A stretch of DNA of 64,000 bases. Source: Paraspadella gotoi. Lineage: Eukaryota; Chaetognatha. This document shows, piece by piece, positions 1 through 16,500 of this stretch. The notes below the pieces were generated by a model, which was not told the DNA's origin, did not search any database, and worked only from the letters and a program-made list of their open reading frames with translations. The translations under genes were made by a program, and so were the position numbers. The stretch lies in contig CM119269.1 of the NCBI GenBank assembly GCA_051294375.1, positions 7,871,225-7,935,224 of the forward strand. The letters run 5' to 3'. Positions within the stretch are counted from its first letter, which is position 1. Each line of letters starts with the position of its first letter.

Positions 1-115
1 TACTTTTTATTAAATTTATACTAGTAATAGTAAAAAATAATAAATATATTAATGAAAATAATGATTATTAATTAATTAATTGTCAATCAAATGAAGTACA
101 TTACAAAAAAAAATA

Positions 116-118
<3 letters not shown>

Positions 119-166
<48 letters not shown>

Positions 167-184
167 CTCTTCCCTCTCTCTCTC
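119..184. repeat. (CT)n microsatellite
   Basis: An almost pure CT dinucleotide tract, with a few interruptions near its right end. It is the first of a series of polypyrimidine/polypurine tracts in the gene-free left part of the window. Confidence 0.95.
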
Positions 185-465
185 TAGCGACGCGAAGTCC
201 ACGGAAAGACAAACGAGCGAAAACCGGGAAATCCCCTTGACGCGTCATCGTTGGACGGTCCACTCTCAGAGAGAGATAGAGAGGGAGGGAGACAGATATA
301 GAGAGGGAGTAACGGCGGAGCTCGTGTTCCGTCTAATGAGAATATAAATTGGTAATATAGCGAAAAGAGAAAAAAATTTCGTAGCAGAAGAGACGAGTGG
401 ATTAAAGTTTAATTCATTTTCCCTGCTTTGTTTGCGTTCATTTTTAATGCATGCGCTTCGAAATT

Positions 466-585
<120 letters not shown>

Positions 586-1394
586 AGAGAGAGGAGAGAA
601 AGGAGTGAAAGCCTCGTTGCCAAGCAACCGTTGGCGCAGTTAATTCTTTATGTTTTTAATGTATGTATGAGTTGGAGAGTGGAGATAAAAAGGTCGGGCC
701 AATCGAGGGGGGGGAGGATGCGCAGACAGAGCGGAGAGTTGAGACTTGAGGGAATGAAACAAAACAGCGGGAAGAAAAAAAAAAAGAAACAGTGAGAAAA
801 AACATTATTTTTCTGAAGGGAAGAAAAAACTTTTTAAGAAATTAGAGCGAATTGGCGAATGCGGTTTTTCCATACGGAATTTCCGGTTAAGAATAGCGTC
901 GTTGACTGCGAGCTGTGAGGGCATCTGCGATTCTGATTGGTCAACGGACTTTCCAATCAAGACGTCGGTAATTAGCTGGATCACAATATTAGTTAATGTA
1001 AATAGAAAAGAAAATCGAAAAAAATATAGAAACAGTCAAAGATATAAAAAAAAATGAAGGAAAGAAAGAAAGAAAAAAGGAAAAAATAAATTTTTTTAAA
1101 AAAATATGAATTTTTGAAGGAAATAAAAAAAAATTGGTAAAGACATTTTCTTTTGCAGTGAATAAAATACCTTAAATTCTAAACTAAGAAGAATTATTCC
1201 GAAAATAGCAACAGAAGTACACAACGAAAAAAAGGTTGAAAAAAAAAAGTAAGAAAAAAGAAAGAAAAAAGGCTAAAAAAAAAAGAAAAGAAAAAAGTGG
1301 ATTATTTGGGCTGAAAATGTCGACTTCACCTGCGACTCGAAATCGGATCAAAGACTTTCGATCGCTGAGTGACGACACTGAGAAACGGAGGATC

Positions 1395-1845
1395 ATCCGG
1401 AGGATCATCTAAAGGAGGATCATCTGGATGATAATCACAAGGAGGATCATCCGGATGATAATCTAAAGGAGGATCATCTGGATTATCATCAAAAGGAGGA
1501 TCATCTGGATGATCATCTAAAGGAGGTTCATCTGGATGATCATCTAAAGGAGGATCATCTGGATGATCATCTAAAGGAGGTTTATCTGGATGATCATCTA
1601 AAGGAGGATCATCTGGATGATAATCTAAAGGAGGATCATCTGGATGATCATCTAAAGGAGGATCATCTGGATGATCATCTAAAGGAGGCTCATCTGGATG
1701 ATCATCTAAAGTAGGATCATCTAGATGATCATCTAAAGGAGAATCATCTGGATGATTATCTAAAGGAGGATCATCTGGATGATCATCTAAAGGAGAATCA
1801 TCTGGGTTATCATCTAAATCATCCAGATCATCTGAATCACCCGGA
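1395..1845. repeat. 27-bp minisatellite, about 16 copies
   Basis: A tandem array with a 27-bp unit of the form aaggaggatcatctggatgatcatct plus one base. Copies differ by scattered substitutions (gtt, gct, aat, tat replacing gat or cat). The unit is a multiple of three, and one plus-strand frame reads through about twelve copies as a Lys-Glu-Asp-His-Leu-Asp-Asp-His-Leu type repeat. A TAG near 1,710 closes it. No start codon, splice context or flanking exon is convincing, so it is annotated as a repeat. Confidence 0.9.
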
Positions 1846-1955
1846 TCATCTTACTGATGAAGGAGATGACCCGAGCATCTAGGATGTCTTGTTTCTGTGA
1901 TCCATACCTCAAATTACCTCATCGTGCCTTTAGAATGAGAGTCTTAGCCTATTTG

Positions 1956-2008
1956 AGCTCTCTCTTTCTCTCTCTCTCTCNNNNNNNNNNTCTCTCTCTC
2001 TCTCTCTC
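1956..2008. repeat. (CT)n microsatellite spanning an assembly gap
   Basis: CT repeats flank ten N bases at 1,981-1,990, so the true repeat length is unknown. Confidence 0.9.
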
Positions 2009-2957
2009 AGTCTGATAAGAATATATTTTTTTGTAATTGCCCATTCCTGGATGATTCCTTATTTTCTATCTGTTCGATACATACAAAAACTTTTATAAAA
2101 CAAAATTTTATACTATTTTCCGAGCTGTTTAAATGAACATTAAATCGACATTCAAATCATAATACATATAATCATGTAGATAATTTTATGAAAAATTAAA
2201 TCGGATTAATGCTTGTAAACTCGGAAGCTAAAAAAAAAACATTTATACAAGAAATATTTTTGATAGAATCTTATTTGTCCCCGAGGACGCGAATCTGACC
2301 AAACGGCCTTCGATTGGACGGAGAAGCGAATTGCGACCGCCTGATTGGTTTATTGCCTTCTTGAGGCTTCGCTTCTCTCGGGAGCAAATCGGGTTTTTTT
2401 TTCTGTTGAACTTTGACCTGAGATACTCGTCGTCATGGTAGTATTTTATGAATAGACGTCCATCCGGATTTGAAACTTTTAACTCAACACATCAGCACTA
2501 TAATAAAAATTAACAATCCCAGGAATTTTAACTGTGTAAAATGATTACATTCAACAAACAGCTTAGATCTTCAGCATTGTAGTTATTTCCTTATGATTTC
2601 CTGTTTCTATGCAAAAATAAACTGGCGTAGTTCACTTTTTACCGTGATACGTAAAACTTTCATTTTTTCACCGTTTCTTTCTTTCTTTTATTAACTTTGT
2701 TTATAACCTTTAACTTTGCTTTTAACTTTTAACTTTTAATTATGCTTTCAATGTTTTCAAATTTTGTCTCGACGCCTCCTCCTCCATTTCCACTTCCTCC
2801 TCCTCCTGCTCTTCCTCGTCTTTTTTTTTCTTTTTTCTTTCCTTCATTTTTTTTCGAACTCATAATTCACTTGACGATAGCACGTTTTTCCGAAACAAAT
2901 TTTCATTTCCTAAAAACATGTTCCTTAATCCCTAAACTAAATTGTAACCTTAATTTG

Positions 2958-3032
2958 AATCTATTACCAAACCCCAAACCCCTAACCCTAATCACTAACT
3001 TAATCCCCAAACCTGATCCCTGACCCTAACCT
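2958..3032. repeat. Degenerate telomere-like CCCTAA-rich stretch
   Basis: A C-rich stretch with several CCCTAA/CCCCAAA-like words in one orientation, on the strand expected for a 5' telomeric C-strand. The words are irregular and not a clean hexamer array. It could be a decayed interstitial telomeric repeat or simple low-complexity sequence. Confidence 0.4.
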
Positions 3033-3408
3033 AAGAAACTAACATACGAAATAAAGTAAATTGAAAAAATAAGGCCCCTACTTTAATTTCCACTCACAGA
3101 CATAGATCACCACTGTATCTTTTTTTTTTCTTCAAATCTCCGCATCAAGTAAGAAATGTTTGCATCTTAGTCCGCGATCGTTGCTAGGAGACGACGCGGA
3201 GGAATGAAATGGGTCGAAGGCAAACCGTTGCCAAGTGGATGCCAACAGACTCCTAAGCCCATGAGCCCATGAGTCGGTTCTAGCCATCCGGTTCAATCAC
3301 CGAAAAGGGAAGACGGACGGAGAGACAGACCGACTGTTGTACAGTTGGATATCGACTTTTCGTGAAATAAGGAAGGAGTGAAGATCATTAATAATAATAT
3401 TTAAAAGA

Positions 3409-3411
3409 GAA

Positions 3412-3495
<84 letters not shown>

Positions 3496-3540
3496 AAATA
3501 ATAAATAAATAAATCAATAAATCAATAAATCATTAAATCA
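3409..3540. repeat. (AAAT)n tetranucleotide tract
   Basis: About 30 copies of AAAT, becoming irregular (with aatc variants) at the right end. Confidence 0.95.
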
Positions 3541-3582
3541 ATCAGTAAATAAAAGAGAGTTGAATATGTAAAATGCCCAAGA

Positions 3583-3586
3583 AAAG

Positions 3587-3618
<32 letters not shown>

Positions 3619-3724
3619 AGAGAAAAAGGGAGAGAGAGAGAGAGATAGACATAGAAAGAAAAAAAAATATATATAGAGACAGAGAGAATTAGAGAGTGAT
3701 AAAAAGAAAGAGAGAGAGAGGGAA

Positions 3725-3810
<86 letters not shown>

Positions 3811-3830
3811 AGAGAGAGAGACAGAAAGAC
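3583..3830. repeat. Compound (GA)n microsatellite
   Basis: Two GA-rich blocks separated by an A/T-rich interruption near 3,655-3,690. The right block is nearly pure GA for about 90 bp. Confidence 0.95.
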
Positions 3831-4410
3831 AAAAGTCTCGTTACCCCGACCAAAATATACCCGGCGCGTCGGGTATTTCGATGCTGACGATAAAAATAAT
3901 TGTGTCCGCAATTTTATCGATGCGCTTTTAATAAAAGGGACCGAGAATGATCGCTAAGTTATTACTTATATACTAAAAATAATATTTGATGTTAAAAGTA
4001 AAATATTGATTTTAAACCTGAAGCAGTGAATAATTTCGAGATGTGAGATTTGAGATGTGTGAGGGATGTGGGAAGGACGTGAGGAAGATGTGCGATGTGG
4101 GGCGAAGCAGAAGGGAGGAAAGGTGAGACAAAAAAGTGGGTGATAGGAAGAATCTCTCGATCACCAGTGAAGCTAAAAAACTCACCAACTGGTTGGAACC
4201 AGTTCATGGCAAACGAACACTCCCGCCATTTTCAGTCAATAAAAGCCGTGGAGACGATCCAGTCACGCTGATGGCAAGGGAAAGCAATGGAAGCAATTGG
4301 GGAAACATGGAATCGAAACTCGGTCGACATATATTCGGAGTCAGGGTGACCGCCAGTTGTGAAGCGTTTTAATGAAAAGATTTAAGTGAAGTGATGAAGG
4401 GATAATTTTT

Positions 4411-4990
4411 GAATGAAAATGAGATGAAGTGATGAATTATGAATGATCATAGGATTAAGTGATGCATGATAAATGAAAATAAAATGAATCGACAAGTGAG
4501 GAATGATAAAAATAGATAAAATGATAAATCGTGAATGAAAATGAGATGAAGTGATGAATTATGAATGATCATAGGACTAAGTGATGCATGATAAATGAAA
4601 ATAAAATGAATCGACAAGTGAGGAATGATAAAAATAAGATAAAATGATAAAATCGTGAATGAAAATGAGATGAAGTGATGAATTATGAATGATCATAGGA
4701 TTAAGTGATGCATGATAAATGAAAATAAAATGAATCAACAAGTGAGGAATGATAAAAATAAGATAAAATGATAAATCGTGAATGAATATGAGATGAAGTT
4801 ATGAATTATGAATGATCATAGGATTAAGTAATGCATGATAAATGAAAATAAGATGAATCGACAAGTGAGGAATGATAAAAATAAGATAAAATGATAAATC
4901 GTGAATGAAAATGAGATGAAGTGATGAATTATGAATGATCATAGGATTAAGTGATGCATGATAAATGAAAATAAGATGAAATGTTGAATA
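4411..4990. repeat. 123-bp tandem satellite, about 5 copies
   Basis: Five consecutive copies of a 122-124 bp AT-rich unit begin near 4,411, 4,533, 4,657, 4,780 and 4,903. Each starts gaatgaaaatgagatgaag or a close variant. Copies differ by only a few bases and 1-2 bp indels, indicating recent amplification. No open frame runs through the array. Confidence 0.92.
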
Positions 4991-5049
4991 ATGATTGAGA
5001 ATTGAAAAATTGAAACCTAAGGAACTTTAGGCGCCAGATAAGGAGAAGC

Positions 5050-6610
5050 ATGAGGAGGAGGAGGAGGAGGAGGAGGAGGCTGACGTGGCAACTCTCCTCT
5101 TGCACGATCATTAAATAAGAAATTCCAAGGATAACCTATTTCTACTATTACAACTACCGATTTTTAGCCAAGTTTAAAAACATAAATTCCCTATTACTCG
5201 AGGTTTATTCAACTTCTGCGAAGCAAAACAATCATGAGTAATTCTCGAAAATAAATTTACAGAGATAATTTTGTATTATTTCCTTTTTTCCTTCTTTTGT
5301 TTTCATTTTCTCCGCTTTCTCGAGCGATTCTTCTTACTCTTTCTTTTTTTCTTTTTTTTTTTGGCAGCTGTAGTCGATAAAATCCCATTTCCCCGCCACG
5401 AAAAAAAAAAAATAAATAAATTTCAATTTTTTTGGTAAAAGCTTTTATAGTCGAATTTTTTTTAAACAAAAACACTCATACTACTGTGAAATAATAACGT
5501 GTAATCTCTAACTTAAAGAATCACTTTTAATATTTGGTAATTTACTACGCGGAATGTTTGGCTTTCAGTGGTAATTACCACCTGTGAAGTCTGGAGGGAC
5601 TCTTTATATTTTGACCACCTGATACTGGAAGCCGTGACCAAAAACTGACTGTGAAATAATCCTTTTCACAATTTTAGCGATTCAAACGGAAAGAAATGCG
5701 AGCAGTGATTGAAAGGCGACTGGCAGTTACCTTTTCGAAAGAAGTAGGTCATCTGATCACCCAACTCAAACAGGGCGTTAGGAGGGTTGGGCCAAAGTTA
5801 AGATAAAAAGAATCGATAGGGGGCTGTTTAGTGTTTACTGTCTACTAAATTGGAATGAAGATACTATGCGGTCAATAATTATAATTGTCGTGCCCCTTAA
5901 TGTTATTACGATGAAATCAAATTACTTTTAAAAATTTGAATGTCATAACAAATTAAATTAAGTATTGAAATTTATATATTTTTTATTTTACGGGAAGCTT
6001 GTGTGAATGGCTGTAAAACACCTTGGGGGTCTCAAATATTGTTCCAAGCCCAGAAGCCGTTCCATTGCGGGTTTCGCAAAGAAATTACAGTTAGGAGTCC
6101 TCGGGCCTCTTTCGGACCTTTTCTGTCCACGACCAATTGAATGTAAAAAAACAATTATAAAAGTTTTAACAATTTGACTAAATTTGAGTCTGCGACTAAG
6201 GGCAATAGAGAAATTAAGTTGAGGAGATTAGCAAAGATTAGCAAAAGATGACAAAGATTCAATTGCGTTCAATTGTCGAAAAACAATCGTTGACTGACGT
6301 CACAGGGAAAGACGAAATAGAGATTCGTGATTATGAGGTCGTGAATTCGGGACATACCGAGAGGTAGAAGATTAGGATTTGGAGTTGGCGTTGACGTATT
6401 ACGCGATTGGCTCTCGTGAGTTTAGTGAAAGATAAAAAAAAATTAAGAAAAAAAAACCTCGCAGACGAAAATAATATTGTGGTGAAGAAGAATCTCCAGA
6501 GCAACGACTCCTCAAGAAGATAAATTACGATGAGCGATGGAGAAAGGGAATGGAGTGGTCTCTGGTCACTGGTCACAGGTCACTCTGGTCATTCCGAAAA
6601 TGGCGAAGAA
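5050..6610. other. Gene-free stretch, nothing recognised
   Basis: A short (GAG)n tract lies near 5,055-5,080. The rest is AT-rich unique-looking sequence with homopolymer runs. I see no exon with codon structure and splice sites, and no RNA gene. Confidence 0.5.
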
Positions 6611-6611
6611 C

Positions 6612-8260
6612 GATGGGACAAAAAAAAAAANNNNNNNNNNNNNNNNNNNNNNNNNCGATAGCGACGACGACGATGAAAACGACGAGAACGACGAAATGAT
6701 GACGTACGACGTCGGCGACAATCACAATGATGACGACGGCAAAGATGACAAGGGCGACCGACGACCAGGACGACGACGATGGTCACACGACGACGACGAC
6801 GGACGCCGTTTCTCGAATAGAAGGAAAGGGTTCGATTGACGGTGGGTTCGGGACGAAGGCTCGAGTGGAGGGCAAACCAGAGCAGAGGCGATGGTGACGC
6901 GAAAAGCGATAACCTCGTCGAGCAAGAACGTGTAAAAGAAAAAAGAAATATTTATAAAAAACGGCGACGTGACAAACACAATCTTTTTTTTTAACTTGCT
7001 TTTTTTTTATTCTCTTTATTTAATTTTTACAGAATCTGCGATAAGCAGATCCGACTTGAATGTGAGATTTTAAGTTAAACTTAAACGTATATATGTAATG
7101 TATAATAATACATACTACATTCATACAATATACATACATACACACAATCAAAATGTATTGAGCGTGATTCAATATTAAATACATTCATACATACATAGTA
7201 AGGCGTAGTGAAAGTTGCAGATGCAAAATTCGAATAGTTGTTCATGAACAGTTTTGTACTAACGAACAATGATATATAAAATTTTTTTTTTTAATTGCTC
7301 AATTTTCGCATACGCCCATATTTATACATAGTACTTACCATAGAAAATGTCAAAATTTAAAATAGTTTTTTTTAGTTTTGAAAGCAGATTCGAATTCCTT
7401 ATAAAAAGTTGCTAGAAAAAAAAAGTCTTAATCAATAATTCTTTCATTAAGTGAGCTAAAAAATAAAAAACTATATTTTTATACTAAAATTAAATCAATA
7501 AGTAACTACAACAGTTTTTTAGGATTTTGACCCACTTAAACGAAATAATTTTCTAAAAAAGTTATATTTCTTTTTATTAACTTTTCGTGAGAAATTTTTT
7601 ATGGTAAGTACTATGCATAAATATAGGCGTATCGCAAAATTGAGAAATTTTTTTTAAAAAAATTTTATACATCAATGTTCATGATCTACTATTCGAATTT
7701 TGATTCTATCTTGGTTTTAATATTATTGCTAGCGCTTTAATACATAGTTAGGGAATGTAATGAATGTTTTCACTGACGATTCACGTTCAGTACATTTCGC
7801 TTATCGATTATTCCTTTTTTATTTTTACCGAATCGGGGAAAAGAATCGTTATCCCTAAACCTCGATCGACGATTCAACGCTAAATTAACGTGCGTTTAAG
7901 GCCACTTGACTCTCCCCTTAAAAACGTCATTCGCGTTGCTCGCAACGCGCCGTCTCTGCGATTCCCTCGACGAGCGTTATCTCGAGTCTTGATTGACGCC
8001 TCGGTCGGCCGACGCCCGACCGACGCCCGCCCGTCATCAGGTTTGTCTCGGAGGCAGTCTGTTCAAAGGAGACTGGTAACGACGATGGCATTTTGCCAGT
8101 TCTTTTTCGACGCTGGAAAATCCATGGGATGGCGTTTTAGCCTGCAGTATCAGAGAATGTCATTGCGGGAAGGTAGAGGGAGAGGAAAGAAGGAGAGGAA
8201 GAAAGTCGAAGAAACAAAAGTAGAAAAAAAAGAAAGAAAGAAAGAAAGAGAAGAAAGAGA

Positions 8261-8293
<33 letters not shown>

Positions 8294-8774
8294 AAAAAGA
8301 GAGAAATAAGAAAGAAGAAATAAGAAAGAAAGAAAAACAGAGAAAAAGAAATACAAAAGGAAGAAATATAAAAGAAAGAAAGAAAGATAGATAGAAAGAA
8401 AGGAAACAATGAAAAGATAGATTCTAAATTTTCAACCCCCTTCCTCCTCTCCTCCCTTCCCCCTTCCCTCTCAACCCGCTTCCCCCTCTCCCCCCTCCCC
8501 CCTTCCTCTCTCCCCCTTCCCTCTCACCCGCTTCCCCCTCTTCCCCACCCTCCACCGCCTCACTATCTCCGTCCCACTATTCTCCGTCTCCTTTTTTCCG
8601 CGTTCGCCCGATTCCGTCATAATCCTCCATCTTTCGGTTCCATTTCACAAAGTTGGCAGCTTTTAAGCTCCTTCGTCGTCGTCGTCGTCGTGGTCGTCGT
8701 CGTTATCATCGACATCGTCGTCATTTCCTCGTAGTAGTCCTCTCATCAATTTCCGCTGGAGAGAAGAGAGAGAG

Positions 8775-8833
<59 letters not shown>

Positions 8834-8865
8834 CTCCTCCTCCACATCAAGCCGCCCCCGCCGGG

Positions 8866-8961
<96 letters not shown>

Positions 8962-9255
8962 CTCCCACTCCACATCAACCGCCCCGCCTCCCATCTTGCG
9001 AACGACGGCCCGCGGTGAGAAAAATGGCGTGGTCCTCGTAGCAGCAGCAGCAGCAGCTGCATCGGCGCCGGACCTCGCCCTCGACTTACCTCACCTACCC
9101 TACTTCCCGCCAATCCCTTTTTTTCCGTCGTCTTCTAAATCGTCGTCGCGGTTTCCCCAGTCGAGGTTGTCGTCGTCGTCGTCGTCGCTTTTACGGCAGC
9201 AGCCCATTCAATCCCCGACTCTTAAAGACTGGTTCCTCTTTTCAATCTCTCTCTC

Positions 9256-9306
<51 letters not shown>

Positions 9307-9307
9307 T

Positions 9308-9341
<34 letters not shown>

Positions 9342-9513
9342 CCCGGCCGGAAGGGAACGCGTAAACACGAACGAAGACGCGACTCGCTCTCGCGCTCGCC
9401 GTCCTCTCTCTCTTCTCTCTGTCTCGCGCCCTTCATCCCGAGAGCGCGTGACGACGTGACGTGGAATCGCGATTCGGAATTTCGTTACCTGACGAGAAAA
9501 AAAAAAAATAACC
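6612..9513 (+). repeat. Left arm of giant inverted repeat
   Basis: This arm is the reverse complement of 9,560-12,498 over about 2.9 kb. Matching landmarks in order are the gac/gtc-rich block (6,660-6,840 against 12,290-12,480), an AT-rich block with a MITE (7,200-7,740 against 11,388-11,927), a GA/CT-mononucleotide-type block (8,200-8,410 against 10,700-10,960), and GA/CT tracts separated by identical short GC-rich spacers. The arms differ by small indels, substitutions and repeat lengths. A 25-N gap at 6,631-6,655 lies near the outer end. Confidence 0.9.
7200..7740. mobile_element. 541-bp palindromic MITE, hAT-like (8-bp target duplication)
   Basis: The element is flanked on both sides by the direct repeat TACATAGT (7,192-7,199 and 7,741-7,748). 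Its ends are related inverted repeats around the core GCGTAG. The two halves are inverted copies of each other over most of their length; the block with cgcatacgccc and agtacttaccat appears in both orientations. It has no coding capacity, so it is a non-autonomous element. An 8-bp duplication is typical of the hAT superfamily (established knowledge); the superfamily call is an inference. Confidence 0.8.
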
Positions 9514-9559
9514 CGAGACGCCATCGGACGAGAGAGAAACCAGAGTCACGTGACCCATT
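9514..9559. other. Spacer at the centre of the giant palindrome
   Basis: About 46 bp of unpaired sequence separates the two arms. It contains gtcacgtgac, a perfect 10-bp palindrome with an E-box core, followed by an inverted CCAAT word. An A-tract and a T-tract flank it as the innermost paired bases. Confidence 0.8.
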
Positions 9560-13523
<3,964 letters not shown>

Positions 13524-16500
13524 TCTGAATCGAACCGAGGAGGACAGCGGCTGAACTACAACACTTACGCCACCAAAAAGACCGTGAGTATAAAAATAAT
13601 GAATGCTAACGAAGAGAAGAGAATTTTTAACAGAGAACTATCAATCGCAGATCGGGCTGGGGTTGCTGGACTTGTCCATCATGATGAACAACGCGGTGAT
13701 GCTGAAGAACATGCTGCAACGCCCCCACAACATCAGAAAGGGAGAGGAAAAGTAGGTCGCGTGATGGAGAGATGGGAAGATGAGAGAGAAGTGATAGAAT
13801 GTAAGTGTTATGACAAGTGAGCGATAAGTGATGAGGCGGGTTGTGAAGAGAAGAAAAAAGTGTAGTGAAGGAAATGAGTGATGACTGTGGATAAATGTTG
13901 ATGAGAAAAAAAAAGGGAGGGCGAGGAGAAGGTGAGGTGGATGTGATTCGAACTCCGAATTTTTTTTGGACTCTAGATTTTACCTTCCGCTTCTGGTGAT
14001 GGTCGTGTCTTCGCTAGGGTTCCAATTGATTCTCGGAATTTTGCTCGCTTGGTTGGGAAGGACGGACATCAAGGACAAAGGTGAGGCAAATCAACTCATC
14101 TATCTGAATTCTGTCACGATAAAACCGTTCAATAAGAGCAATCCCTGAGCTTCAGATCAGGCTGTAACACCATTTTACAGGCGGGCTAAGCGGCCCGTCC
14201 CTCTTAACTGCTAGGCGACCACAGGGATAGAACCCCGGACCTTTGAGTTGGGAGGAGAATGACTTGGCTCCTGCACCAATGGACACTGATGAACGGTTGG
14301 TGGATTTTAGTCCACCATAAAACTATATTTAATACATAAAGAATCAATTTTCAGCTTTACATATATATGCGATTTTATTCGAATACAACGAGGTTGATTC
14401 AGTACAATCATCATCAACAAACAAACAAACAAATATATGTTTTTCTGAGTTTTGATCAACTTTATGAAAGAATTTTTTAAAAAATATTTGTATTTTAATT
14501 GTAACTTTTCATGACGAATCCAAATCTGAAAAAAAAACATTTTGACATTTTAACAATTATAGGGTTAGTACTATATATAAACAGGGTCTTGTGCGTAAAT
14601 TGCAAAATTTCTAATAACTTTTTTATACATTAATGTTCATAAGTACAATTTTGTTCATTCCTCACTTTTAGAATTTTAGTTTTAGAATTAAAGGTAAATT
14701 TAGAATTTTTACTACGCTTCAATGTTCAAATTCAATTGTTCATTAGCTTTCAAAACTTCGAACTTCATTTTGATTTCGATTTAACGTCGCCGACCTAACA
14801 AAAGGGGGGGAAAAACTTTTTGATACTACGTTAAATTAAATTGTAAGTATAAAAACTTTATTTAAAAACGAATGCAACTCGTCCACCTACTTTGAGCTCT
14901 CTCTTTCCCGATTGATGTTTGACTATCTCGTATCCGTGATATTTCCGCGCATCTTTTCGCGAGCGTCGTCAGCCGTCGTCGTCAACGAAAGATTCTGCCG
15001 TAAATTTGGATATCGTTTTTCATTCACTTCCCTCGCAGAGTTTTCGAATTGGAGCTGCTCCTGTTGCTGTTGTTGCTTTTGCTGCTCGGGTCCATTGTTA
15101 AATTGATAATGTAAGCTGACAACAAAGAGAAAGAAGACAAAGAAAACAACAAATGGCGCGAAGCGGATTTTGAAATTCATTGGAGCGACGACGATTGTTA
15201 TCCTGGAATTCGGGGGGGGGGACAGATGATTAAGATTGGTAGAGTATGAATTGATAATGCGTCAGGGTTATACTCTAGCCAAAATTCGTTTTACTTTCGT
15301 TCGTTTTTAATTTTGAGAATCTTCTGGGTCAGAGGAGTTTGTTCTTTTGTCCCACAGGCCATAGTGGAGAATAAGTTTTAAAATAACGAATATATAATTA
15401 TATATATATATATATATATTATATAGATATATTGGTTTAATAAATTTCATTCTTTTCACTTTAAATTTAAAATGTGTGGTCCAGTCGTATTTAAAACAAG
15501 TTGAAGATTTGAAAAAAAAGAAAACAAAAACAAAAAACTGGCTCTGAAAACTAAAATCCGATCTAAATATAGAGAATATGTGTAAGAGAGGAAGAAGAAA
15601 AAAAGAAGAGAGAGAAGGAGAGAGTGACCAAACTGGATTTGCTGAAAATTTTAGCGCCTAATTCATTCGAGCACATCCAATAACGTTATTGAAGTGAAGC
15701 CGCTGCGGCGCAGTGGCTAATGTTCTTTACTACTTATCATTATTACTTATCTTATAAAAGGGATGGTGACCTTAACCCACCATTGCCTGTCTAAAGTGAG
15801 GGGCAAGATAGCTTGTTCACTAAAAAATGAATAACTTTTAATGTTGGTTTCATGAATTTCATACATATTTACGTAGTCTTGATACAGAGTCAGCCATCCC
15901 TCCGGATATCCAGTAAATTTTTTTTCCATTTTTATTTTTAATCTATTACAAGGAATGCAAAATATCAGAAGAAAAAAAATAATCTATTTATTTATTAGAT
16001 TTTTTTACGTACAGCTTTGCGGTAGAGCACTTCATTTAAAAAAATAACTACTCCTAAACGGATGGCCAAATTTTAATAAAATTTATGCCAAACTCATCAT
16101 CTTTTAATAAACTTTAATTTATTTTAAATTTTTTTTCAAAATTCAAATATATAGGGTGATTTTTAAGTGGCGCGATTTTGATGATTGGAGGGCGTTGCAG
16201 GCGTTAAAAAATGTTTCGTTCCAATAGTTACCTTATTCTGAAACACAGGGACTTCGGATAGCAATACATCAAGCACCATCTCCGTCAGCAGTATGCCTCT
16301 CCTACCTATCCTTGTGAACAAAAGACGCGCCTATATTTGCTTCCCGCGAAGTCCTGCAGGCAGATTAGTTGAAAATATTTAGCATTTTCCACTTCAAATG
16401 AACAACTGTAGATGTTTAAACATGAGATAGAGTTTCACGACTAAGTTTTGAAGCTCGCATGACAAATATACATGCGTCGAAAAACAATGATTTATTCTGC

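Noticed and set aside
616-628. X-box-like GTTGCC-A-AGCAAC, and similar words at 3,180-3,192 and 11,186-11,198
   Set aside because: They match the RFX consensus, but no gene start is nearby, and the degenerate consensus is frequent by chance.
4136-4372. A 78-codon plus-strand frame of ordinary composition
   Set aside because: No recognisable domain, no splice partner, and a comparable frame on the other strand. Chance is likely.
6537-6979. Asp/Arg-rich open frames in the outer part of the palindrome arm, mirrored at 12,148-12,507
   Set aside because: They come from GAC/GTC triplet repeats and cross an N gap. The frame is not preserved between the two arms.
14288-14325. CTGATGA followed by a 6-bp hairpin, as a possible fourth hammerhead
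   Set aside because: The GAAA box is absent after the stem (ATAAAAC instead), so the core is incomplete.
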